From Ptiloglossa arizonensis (taxonomy: Eukaryota > Arthropoda > Insecta > Hymenoptera > Colletidae), in contig NW_027478443.1 of assembly GCF_051014685.1 (NCBI RefSeq), positions 496,001-560,000 on the forward strand: DNA of 64,000 bases. The letters are read 5' to 3'. Shown one piece after another: positions 1 through 9,204 of this stretch. Made by a program: the position numbers and the translations under genes. A model generated the notes under the pieces. It saw nothing but the letters and a program-made list of their open reading frames with translations, ran no database searches and was not told the DNA's origin. Numbering within the stretch: the stretch's first letter is position 1; each line of letters starts with the position of its first letter.

Positions 1-177
1 ATCGGGCGAGTTTCTACTTTCAGTTACAATAGGAATTTTTGGGTTAGGTCATTCCGTTCGCGAGATATGGGAGTTTGAAGCCAAGGAATGGTTGAGAAGA
101 CCACAAATTTTTCGCAATTATGCTGCTCCAAACGCTTAACTAGAATGGGCTAGGGAGAAAATACACATACCGTTATA
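1..177 (+). repeat. Reference monomer (first of 362) used for numbering
   Basis: This monomer defines the numbering used in the other entries. Landmarks: ATCGGGCGAG at 1-10, the class-defining hexamer at 22-27 (AGTTAC here, AGATGC or AAATGC elsewhere), a T-rich tract at 35-40, GGGTTAGG at 41-48, a TCGCGA palindrome (NruI site) at 58-63, GAAATGG at 85-91 (GGAATGG in this copy), an A/T tract at 106-112, TTCGCAATT at 111-119, CTTAAC at 135-140, an AvrII palindrome CCTAGG at 149-154 in most copies (lost in this one), an A-rich tract at 156-161, and ACCGTTGTA at 169-177 (ACCGTTATA here). This copy belongs to a rarer variant with GACCACAAA near 98-106 and GGGCTAGGG near 147-155; the same variant returns at 1948. 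Confidence 0.95.
56..72 (+). other. CENP-B-box-like 17-mer (site 1), first of one per monomer
   Basis: The sequence GTTCGCGAGATATGGGA is aligned to the essential CENP-B core NTTCGNNNNANNCGGGN. TTCG, the central A and the last GGG match, so 8 of 9 essential bases agree. The one miss is T for C at box position 13. It recurs every 177 bp at monomer positions 56-72 and is among the least variable parts of the monomer. Variants seen include TTCGCAAGAT, TTCGCGAAAT and GATGTGGGA; I saw no copy with the canonical C. The CENP-B box is known from primate alpha satellite and mouse minor satellite. Whether any protein binds this site is unknown, and a match this good has roughly a 4% chance of occurring by accident in a 177-bp monomer (both strands, my estimate). 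Confidence 0.4.
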
Positions 178-344
178 ATCGGGCGTGTTTCTACTTTCAG
201 TTACAATAGTAATTTTTGGGTTAGGTCAATCCGTTCGCGAGATATGGGACTTTGAAGCTAAGAAATGGTTGACAAGACAACAAATTTTTCGCAATTCTGC
301 TGCTCCAATCGCTAAACCAGAATGACCTAGGGGAAAAATACACG

Positions 345-361
345 TACCGTTGTAATCGGGC
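345..361 (+). other. CENP-B-box-like 17-mer (site 2) across the monomer junction
   Basis: The sequence TACCGTTGTAATCGGGC spans monomer positions 168-177 and 1-7. Against the essential core it matches 7 of 9 bases (CG, A and CGGG agree; TT is AC). Against the full consensus YTTCGTTGGAARCGGGA it matches 12 of 17, including CGTTG, AA and CGGG in register. This is the first copy in the window with the common sequence; the copy at 168-184 has GTTATAAT. The site starts 65 bp before site 1 of the following monomer, on the same strand. Common variants change CCGTTG to CCTTTG or CCCTTG. A 7-of-9 core match alone is expected about once per two random monomers, so the wider 12-of-17 match is the better argument. 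Confidence 0.3.
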
Positions 362-2124
362 GAGTTTCTACTTTCAAATGCAATAGGAATTTTTGGGTTA
401 GTTCAATCCGTTCGCGAGATATTGGAGTTTGAAGCCAAGAAATGGTTGAGAAGGCAAAAAATTTTTCGCAATTCTGCTGCTTCCAACGCTTAACCAGAAT
501 GGCCTAGGGAAAAAATACACATACCGTTGTAATCGGGCGAGTTTCTACTTTCAGATGCAATAGGAATTTTTGGGTTAGGTCAATCCGTTCGCGAGATATG
601 GGAGTTTGAAGCTAAGAAATGGTTAAGAAGGCAAAACATTTTTCGCAATTCTGCTGATCCAAACGCTTAACCAGAATGGCCTATGGAAAAAATACACATA
701 CCGTTGCAATCGGGCGAGTTTCTACTTTCAAATGCAATAGGAATTTTTGGGTTAGGTCAATCCGTTCGCGAGATATGGGAGATTGAAGCCAAGAAATGGT
801 TGAGAAGGCAAAACATTTTTCGCAATTCTGTTGATCCAAACGCTTAACCAGAATGGCCTAGGGAAAAAATACACATACCTTTGTAATCGGGCGAGTTTCT
901 ACTTTCAGATGCAATAGGAATTTTTGGGTTAGGTCAATCCGTTCGCGAGATATGGGACTTTGAAGCTAAGAAATGGTTGACAAGACAATAAATTTTTCGC
1001 AATTCTGCTGCTCCAATCGCTTAACCAGAATGACCTAGGGGAAAAATACACGTACCGTTGTAATCGGGCGAGTTTCTACTTTCAAATGCAATAGGAATTT
1101 TTGGGGTAGGTCAATCCGTTCGCGAGATATGGGAGTTTGAAGCCAAGAAATGGTTGAGAAGGCAAAAAATTTTTCGCAATTCTGCTGCTCGAAACGCTTA
1201 TCCAGAATGGCCTAGGGAAAAAATACACATACCGTTGTAATCGGGCGAGTTTCTACTTTCAGATGCAACAGGAATTTTTGGGTTAGGTCAATCCGTTCGC
1301 GAGATATGGGAGTTTGAAGCTAAGAAATGGTTAAGAAGACAACAAAGTTTGCGCAATTCAGCTGCTCCAAACATTTAACCAGAATGGCCTAGGGAAAAAA
1401 TACACATACCGTTGTAATCGGGCGAGTTTCTACTTTCAGTTACAACAGGAATTTTTGGGTTAGGTCAATCCGTTCGCGAAATATGGGACTTTGAAGCTAA
1501 GAAATGGTTGACAAGACAACAAATTTTTCGCAATTCTGTTGCTCCAATCGCTTAACCAGAATGACCTAGGGGAAAAATACGCGTACCGTTGTAATTGGGC
1601 GAGTTTCTACTTTCAAATGCAATAGGAATTTTTGGGTTAGGTCAATCCGTTCGCGAGATATGGGAGTCTGAAGGCAAGAAATGGTTGAGAAGGCAAAAAA
1701 TTTTTAGCAATTCTGCTGCTCGAAACGCTTATCCAGAATGACCTAGGGAAAAAATACACATACCGTTGTAATCGGGCGAGTTTCTACTTTCAGATGCGAT
1801 AGGAATTTTTGGGTTACGTCAATCCGTTCGCGAGATATGGGAGTTTGAAGCTAAGAAATGGTTAAGAAGCCATCAAAGTTTGCGCAATTCTGCTGCTCTA
1901 AACGCTTAACCAGAATGGCCTAGGGAAAAAATACACCTACCGTTGTAATCGGGCGAGTTTCTACTTTCAGTTACAATAGGAATTTTTGGGTTAGGTCATT
2001 CCGTTCGCGAGATATGGGAGTTTGAAGCCAAGGAATGGTTGAGAAGACCACAAATTTTTCGCAATTATGCTGCTCCAAACGCTTAACTAGAATGCGCTAG
2101 GGAGAAAATACACATACCGTTATA

Positions 2125-3894
2125 ATCGGGCGTGTTTCTACTTTCAGTTACAATAGGAATTTTTGGGTTAGGTCAATCCGTTCGCGAGATATGGGACTTT
2201 GAAGCTAAGAAATGGTTGACAAGACAACAAATTTTTCGCAATTCTGTTGCTCCAATCGCTTAACCAGAATGACCTAGGGGAAAAATACGCGTACCGTTGT
2301 AATCGGGCGAGTTTCTACTTTCAAATGCAATAGGAAAATTTGGGTTAGGTCAATCCGTTCGCGAGATATGGGACTTTGAAGCTAAGAAATGGTTGACAAG
2401 ACAACAAATTTTTCGCAATTCTGCTGCTCCAATCGCTTAACCAGAATGACCTAGGGGGAAAAAACACGTACCGTTGTAATCGGGCGAGTTTCTACTTTCA
2501 GTTACAATAGGAATTTTTGGGTTAGGTCAATCCGTTCGCGAGATATGGGACTTTGAAGCTAAGAAATGGTTGACAAGACAACAAATTTTTCGCAATTCTG
2601 TTGCTCCAATCGCTTAACCAGAATTACCTAGGGGACAAATACACGTACCGTTGTAATCGGGCGAGTTTCTACTTTCAAATGCAATAGGAATTTTTGGGTT
2701 AGGTCAATCCGTTCGCGAGATATGGGAGTTTGAAACCCAGAAATGGTTGAGAAGGCAAAAAATTTTTCGCAATTCTGCCGCTCGAAACGCTTATCCAGAA
2801 TGGCCTAGGGAAAAAATACACATACCGTTGTAATCGGGCGAGTGTCTACTTTCAGATGCAATACGAATTTTTTGGTTAGGTCAATCCGTTCGCGAGATAT
2901 GGGAGTTTGAAGCTAAGAAATGGTTAAGAAGACAACGAAGCTTGCGCAATTCTGCTGCTCCAAACGCTTAACCAGAATGGCCTAGGGAAAAAATACACCC
3001 ACCGTTGTAATCGGGCGAGTTTCTACTTTCAGTTACAATAGGAATTTTTGGGTTAGTTCAATCCGTTCGCGAGATATGGGAGTTTGAAGCCAAGAAATGG
3101 TTGCGAAGGTAAAAAATTTTTCGCAATTCTGCTGCTTCAAACGCTTAACCAGAATGGCCTAGGGAAAAAATACACATACCGTTGTAATCGGGCGAGATTC
3201 TACTTTCAGATACAACAGGAATTTTAGGGTTACGTCAATCCGTTCGCGAGATATGGGACTTTGAAGCTAAGAAATGGTTGAGAAGGCAAAAAATTTTTCG
3301 CAATTCTGTTGCTCCAATCGCTTAACCAGAATTACCTAGGGGAAAAATACACTTACCGTTGTAATCGGGCGAGTTTCTACTTTCAAATGCAATAGGAATT
3401 TTTGGGCTAGGTCAATCCGTTCGCGAGATATGGGAGTTTGAAGCCAAGAAATGGTTGAGAAAGCAAAAAATTTTTCGCAATTCTGCTGCTCCAAACGCTT
3501 AACCAGAATGGCCTAGGGAAAAAATACACATACCGTTGTAATCGGGCGAGTTTCTACTTTCAAATGCAATAGGAATTTTTGGGTTAGGTCAATCCGTTCG
3601 CGAGATATGGGAGATTGAAGCCAAGAAAAGGTTGAGAAGGCAAAACATTTTTCGCAATTCTGTTGATCCAAACGCTTAACCAGAATGGCCTAGGGAAAAA
3701 ATACACATACCTTTGTAATCGGGCGAGTTTCTACTTTCAGATGCAATAGGAATTTTTGGGTTAGGTCAATCCGTTCGCGAGATATGGGACTTTGAAGCTA
3801 AGAAATGGTTGACAAGACAACCAATTTTTCGCAATTCTGCTGCTCCAATCGCTTAACCAGAATGACTAAGGGGAAAAATACACGTACCGTTGTA
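2125..3894 (+). repeat. HOR A copy 1, ten monomers (1770 bp)
   Basis: Ten distinguishable monomers in fixed order. A1 (2125) has AGTTAC and GGGACTTT and ends TACGCG. A2 (2302) has AGGAAAATTTGGG. A3 (2479) has GGGGACAAAT. A4 (2656) has TTTGAAACCCAG. A5 (2833) has GAGTGTCTAC and AATACGAA. A6 (3010) has TTGCGAAGGTAAAA. A7 (3187) has GAGATTCTAC and ATTTTAGGGTTACG. A8 (3364) has GGGCTAGG and GAGAAAGC. A9 (3541) has GGGAGATTG and AAAAGGTTG. A10 (3718) has ACAACCAATTTT and GACTAAGGGG. I use this copy as the reference for the group. Confidence 0.88.
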
Positions 3895-5487
3895 ATCGGG
3901 CGAGTTTCTACTTTCAGTTACAATAGGAATTTTTGGGTTAGGTCAATCCGTTCGCGAGATATGGGACTTTGAAGCTAAGAAATGGTTGACAAGACAACAA
4001 ATTTTTCGCAATTCTGTTGCTCCAATCGCTTAACCAGAATGACCTAGGGGAAAAATACGCGTACCGTTGTAATCGGGCGAGTTTCTACTTTCAAATGCAA
4101 TAGGAAAATTTGGGTTAGGTCAATCCGTTCGCGAGATATGGGACTTTGAAGCTAAGAAATGGTTGACAAGACAACAAATTTTTCGCAATTCTGCTGCTCC
4201 AATCGCTTAACCAGAATGACCTAGGGGGAAAAAACACGTACCGTTGTAATCGGGCGAGTTTCTACTTTCAAATGCAATAGGAATTTTTGGGTTAGGTCAA
4301 TCCGTTCGCGAGATATGGGAGTTTGAAACCCAGAAATGGTTGAGAAGGCAAAAAATTTTTCGCAATTCTGCCGCTCGAAACGCTTATCCAGAATGGCCTA
4401 GGGAAAAAATACACATACCGTTGTAATCGGGCGAGTGTCTACTTTCAGATGCAATACGAATTTTTTGGTTAGGTCAATCCGTTCGCGAGATATGGGAGTT
4501 TGAAGCTAAGAAATGGTTAAGAAGACAACGAAGCTTGCGCAATTCTGCTGCTCCAAACGCTTAACCAGAATGGCCTAGGGAAAAAATACACCCACCGTTG
4601 TAATCGGGCGAGTTTCTACTTTCAGTTACAATAGGAATTTTTGGGTTAGTTCAATCCGTTCGCGAGATATGGGAGTTTGAAGCCAAGAAATGGTTGCGAA
4701 GGTAAAAAATTTTTCGCAATTCTGCTGCTTCAAACGCTTAACCAGAATGGCCTAGGGAAAAAATACACATACCGTTGTAATCGGGCGAGATTCTACTTTC
4801 AGATACAACAGGAATTTTAGGGTTACGTCAATCCGTTCGCGAGATATGGGACTTTGAAGCTAAGAAATGGTTGAGAAGGCAAAAAATTTTTCGCAATTCT
4901 GTTGCTCCAATCGCTTAACCAGAATTACCTAGGGGAAAAATACACTTACCGTTGTAATCGGGCGAGTTTCTACTTTCAAATGCAATAGGAATTTTTGGGC
5001 TAGGTCAATCCGTTCGCGAGATATGGGAGTTTGAAGCCAAGAAATGGTTGAGAAAGCAAAAAATTTTTCGCAATTCTGCTGCTCCAAACGCTTAACCAGA
5101 ATGGCCTAGGGAAAAAATACACATACCGTTGTAATCGGGCGAGTTTCTACTTTCAAATGCAACAGGAATTTTTGGGTTAGGTCAATCCGTTCGCGAGATA
5201 TGGGAGATTGAAGCCAAGAAAAGGTTGAGAAGGCAAAACATTTTTCGCAATTCTGTTGATCCAAACGCTTAACCAGAATGGCCTAGGGAAAAAATACACA
5301 TACCTTTGTAATCGGGCGAGTTTCTACTTTCAGATGCAATAGGAATTTTTGGGTTAGGTCAATCCGTTCGCGAGATATGGGACTTTGAAGCTAAGAAATG
5401 GTTGACAAGACAACCAATTTTTCGCAATTCTGCTGCTCCAATCGCTTAACCAGAATGACTAAGGGGAAAAATACACGTACCGTTGTA
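3895..5487 (+). repeat. HOR A copy 2, nine monomers (A3 missing)
   Basis: Same order as copy 1, but A2 (4072) is followed directly by A4 (4249), so the GGGGACAAAT monomer A3 is absent. The unit is 1593 bp, exactly one monomer shorter. The rare markers GAGTGTCTAC (4426), TTGCGAAGGTAAAA (4603) and GACTAAGGGG (5311) are all present in order. Exact loss of one monomer is the expected product of unequal exchange between neighbouring monomers. Confidence 0.88.
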
Positions 5488-5664
5488 ATCGGGCGAGTTT
5501 CTACTTTCAAATGCAATAGGAATTTTTGGGTTAGGTCAATCCGTTCGCAAGATATGGGAGTTTGAAGCCAAGAAATGGTTGCGAAGGTAAAAAATTTTTC
5601 GCAATTCTGCTGCTTCAAACGCTTAACCAGAATGGCCTAGGGAAAAAATACACATACCGTTGTA
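5488..5664 (+). repeat. Chimeric monomer: AAATGC-type left half, A6 right half
   Basis: The left half has AAATGC and the rare TTCGCAAGAT. The right half has TTGCGAAGGTAAAA and TGCTTCAAACG, which are the diagnostic bases of A6. The canonical A6 monomers (3010, 4603, 6550, 8320) have AGTTAC and GGTTAGTTC in the left half. The same chimera recurs at 9205 and 12745, so it arose once and was then copied. Confidence 0.75.
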
Positions 5665-5841
5665 ATCGGGCGAGATTCTACTTTCAGATACAACAGGAAT
5701 TTTAGGGTTACGTCAATCCGTTCGCGAGATATGGGACTTTGAAGCTAAGAAATGGTTGACAAGACAACAAATTTTTCGCAATTCTGTTGCTCCAATCGCT
5801 TAACCAGAATGACCTAGGGGAAAAATACGCGTACCGTTGTA
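5665..5841 (+). repeat. Chimeric monomer: A7 left half, A1 right half
   Basis: Up to about 5720 it is A7 (GAGATTCTAC, AGATACAACAGG, ATTTTAGGGTTACG). From about 5758 it is A1 (GTTGACAAGACAACAAA, GACCTAGGGG, TACGCG), where a normal A7 has GTTGAGAAGGCAAAA and GAATTACC. The stretch between the two sets of markers is shared by both parents, so the crossover lies roughly between 5720 and 5758. It joins two different HOR positions and accounts for the shift in unit length. Confidence 0.8.
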
Positions 5842-7434
5842 ATCGGGCGAGTTTCTACTTTCAAATGCAATAGGAAAATTTGGGTTAGGTCAATCCGTTC
5901 GCGAGATATGGGACTTTGAAGCTAAGAAATGGTTGACAAGACAACAAATTTTTCGCAATTCTGCTGCTCCAATCGCTTAACCAGAATGACCTAGGGGGAA
6001 AAAACACGTACCGTTGTAATCGGGCGAGTTTCTACTTTCAGTTACAATAGGAATTTTTGGGTTAGGTCAATCCGTTCGCGAGATATGGGACTTTGAAGCT
6101 AAGAAATGGTTGACAAGACAACAAATTTTTCGCAATTCTGTTGCTCCAATCGCTTAACCAGAATTACCTAGGGGACAAATACACGTACCGTTGTAATCGG
6201 GCGAGTTTCTACTTTCAAATGCAATAGGAATTTTTGGGTTAGGTCAATCCGTTCGCGAGATATGGGAGTTTGAAACCCAGAAATGGTTGAGAAGGCAAAA
6301 AATTTTTCGCAATTCTGCCGCTCGAAACGCTTATCCAGAATGGCCTAGGGAAAAAATACACATACCGTTGTAATCGGGCGAGTGTCTACTTTCAGATGCA
6401 ATACGAATTTTTTGGTTAGGTCAATCCGTTCGCGAGATATGGGAGTTTGAAGCTAAGAAATGGTTAAGAAGACAACGAAGCTTGCGCAATTCTGCTGCTC
6501 CAAACGCTTAACCAGAATGGCCTAGGGAAAAAATACACCCACCGTTGTAATCGGGCGAGTTTCTACTTTCAGTTACAATAGGAATTTTTGGGTTAGTTCA
6601 ATCCGTTCGCGAGATATGGGAGTTTGAAGCCAAGAAATGGTTGCGAAGGTAAAAAATTTTTCGCAATTCTGCTGCTTCAAACGCTTAACCAGAATGGCCT
6701 AGGGAAAAAATACACATACCGTTGTAATCGGGCGAGATTCTACTTTCAGATACAACAGGAATTTTAGGGTTACGTCAATCCGTTCGCGAGATATGGGACT
6801 TTGAAGCTAAGAAATGGTTGAGAAGGCAAAAAATTTTTCGCAATTCTGTTGCTCCAATCGCTTAACCAGAATTACCTAGGGGAAAAATACACTTACCGTT
6901 GTAATCGGGCGAGTTTCTACTTTCAAATGCAATAGGAATTTTTGGGCTAGGTCAATCCGTTCGCGAGATATGGGAGTTTGAAGCCAAGAAATGGTTGAGA
7001 AAGCAAAAAATTTTTCGCAATTCTGCTGCTCCAAACGCTTAACCAGAATGGCCTAGGGAAAAAATACACATACCGTTGTAATCGGGCGAGTTTCTACTTT
7101 CAAATGCAATAGGAATTTTTGGGTTAGGTCAATCCGTTCGCGAGATATGGGAGATTGAAGCCAAGAAAAGGTTGAGAAGGCAAAACATTTTTCGCAATTC
7201 TGTTGATCCAAACGCTTAACCAGAATGGCCTAGGGAAAAAATACACATACCTTTGTAATCGGGCGAGTTTCTACTTTCAGATGCAATAGGAATTTTTGGG
7301 TTAGGTCAATCCGTTCGCGAGATATGGGACTTTGAAGCTAAGAAATGGTTGACAAGACAACCAATTTTTCGCAATTCTGCTGCTCCAATCGCTTAACCAG
7401 AATGACTAAGGGGAAAAATACACGTACCGTTGTA

Positions 7435-9204
7435 ATCGGGCGAGTTTCTACTTTCAGTTACAATAGGAATTTTTGGGTTAGGTCAATCCGTTCGCGAGAT
7501 ATGGGACTTTGAAGCTAAGAAATGGTTGACAAGACAACAAATTTTTCGCAATTCTGTTGCTCCAATCGCTTAACCAGAATGACCTAGGGGAAAAATACGC
7601 GTACCGTTGTAATCGGGCGAGTTTCTACTTTCAAATGCAATAGGAAAATTTGGGTTAGGTCAATCCGTTCGCGAGATATGGGACTTTGAAGCTAAGAAAT
7701 GGTTGACAAGACAACAAATTTTTCGCAATTCTGCTGCTCCAATCGCTTAACCAGAATGACCTAGGGGGAAAAAACACGTACCGTTGTAATCGGGCGAGTT
7801 TCTACTTTCAGTTACAATAGGAATTTTTGGGTTAGGTCAATCCGTTCGCGAGATATGGGACTTTGAAGCTAAGAAATGGTTGACAAGACAACAAATTTTT
7901 CGCAATTCTGTTGCTCCAATCGCTTAACCAGAATTACCTAGGGGACAAATACACGTACCGTTGTAATCGGGCGAGTTTCTACTTTCAAATGCAATAGGAA
8001 TTTTTGGGTTAGGTCAATCCGTTCGCGAGATATGGGAGTTTGAAACCCAGAAATGGTTGAGAAGGCAAAAAATTTTTCGCAATTCTGCCGCTCGAAACGC
8101 TTATCCAGAATGGCCTAGGGAAAAAATACACATACCGTTGTAATCGGGCGAGTGTCTACTTTCAGATGCAATACGAATTTTTTGGTTAGGTCAATCCGTT
8201 CGCGAGATATGGGAGTTTGAAGCTAAGAAATGGTTAAGAAGACAACGAAGCTTGCGCAATTCTGCTGCTCCAAACGCTTAACCAGAATGGCCTAGGGAAA
8301 AAATACACCCACCGTTGTAATCGGGCGAGTTTCTACTTTCAGTTACAATAGGAATTTTTGGGTTAGTTCAATCCGTTCGCGAGATATGGGAGTTTGAAGC
8401 CAAGAAATGGTTGCGAAGGTAAAAAATTTTTCGCAATTCTGCTGCTTCAAACGCTTAACCAGAATGGCCTAGGGAAAAAATACACATACCGTTGTAATCG
8501 GGCGAGATTCTACTTTCAGATACAACAGGAATTTTAGGGTTACGTCAATCCGTTCGCGAGATATGGGACTTTGAAGCTAAGAAATGGTTGAGAAGGCAAA
8601 AAATTTTTCGCAATTCTGTTGCTCCAATCGCTTAACCAGAATTACCTAGGGGAAAAATACACTTACCGTTGTAATCGGGCGAGTTTCTACTTTCAAATGC
8701 AATAGGAATTTTTGGGCTAGGTCAATCCGTTCGCGAGATATGGGAGTTTGAAGCCAAGAAATGGTTGAGAAAGCAAAAAATTTTTCGCAATTCTGCTGCT
8801 CCAAACGCTTAACCAGAATGGCCTAGGGAAAAAATACACATACCGTTGTAATCGGGCGAGTTTCTACTTTCAAATGCAACAGGAATTTTTGGGTTAGGTC
8901 AATCCGTTCGCGAGATATGGGAGATTGAAGCCAAGAAAAGGTTGAGAAGGCAAAACATTTTTCGCAATTCTGTTGATCCAAACGCTTAACCAGAATGGCC
9001 TAGGGAAAAAATACACATACCTTTGTAATCGGGCGAGTTTCTACTTTCAGATGCAATAGGAATTTTTGGGTTAGGTCAATCCGTTCGCGAGATATGGGAC
9101 TTTGAAGCTAAGAAATGGTTGACAAGACAACCAATTTTTCGCAATTCTGCTGCTCCAATCGCTTAACCAGAATGACTAAGGGGAAAAATACACGTACCGT
9201 TGTA
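7435..9204 (+). repeat. HOR A copy 4, ten monomers
   Basis: A1 (7435) to A10 (9028) are in canonical order, 1770 bp, with the markers AGGAAAATTT (7612), GGGGACAAAT (7789), TTTGAAACCCAG (7966), GAGTGTCTAC (8143) and GACTAAGGGG (9028). Its A4-A10 part also forms the start of the larger 20-monomer duplicated block beginning at 7966. Confidence 0.87.

Larger units (their letters stand above)
1..2124 (+). repeat. Mixed monomers, left end (12 monomers)
   Basis: The first twelve monomers are all different variants. Monomers 1 and 12 (starts 1 and 1948) share rare bases: TCATTCC before site 1, GACCACAAA, and CTAGAATG. Monomers 2 and 13 (starts 178 and 2125) share GGGCGTGTTT. This points to an 11-monomer (1947-bp) unit whose second copy breaks off after two monomers. 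The run 1063-2478 has the same variant order as 22830-24245, so this end is a relic of a module found again 21.8 kb away. Confidence 0.75.
5488..7434 (+). repeat. HOR A copy 3, eleven monomers with two chimeras at its start
   Basis: The unit starts with two recombinant monomers (5488 and 5665; see their own entries) that replace A1. A2 (5842) to A10 (7258) then follow in canonical order, including A3 (6019) and GAGTGTCTAC in A5 (6373). The total is 1947 bp. Apart from the chimeras, the monomers look nearly identical base for base to copies 1, 2 and 4. Confidence 0.85.

Noticed and set aside
41..48. Telomere-like GGGTTAGG in each monomer
   Set aside because: Only a single unit of a TTAGG or TTAGGG type motif per 177 bp, never in tandem. 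Best taken as coincidence.
55..66. RNA polymerase III B-box or tRNA-derived origin (CGTTCGCGAGAT)
   Set aside because: Only GTTCG fits. The required downstream CC and a matching A box at a suitable distance are missing, and no tRNA fold is visible.
1..177. Ancient 59-bp sub-repeat (CpG near 3, 59, 113 and 171, about one third of a monomer apart)
   Set aside because: Aligning the three thirds of the monomer gives no convincing similarity beyond GCGAG and the T-rich tracts, which fall at different offsets.
270..275. Bacterial-type promoter: TTGACA in type II monomers (GGTTGACAAGAC) and TATAAT in GGTATAATCGGG
   Set aside because: The two hexamers are not found at a 16-18 bp spacing, and the sequence is a eukaryotic-style satellite.
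5391..5618. 75-codon minus-strand open frame; identical or similar ones at 9108-9335, 12648-12875, 13533-13760 and 16188-16415
   Set aside because: Each is a stretch of satellite where GACTAAGGGG and AAATGC happen to remove the usual stops. The copies are spaced by whole monomers, no ribosome-binding or splice context is seen, and the translation is a 59-residue repeat of the same satellite.
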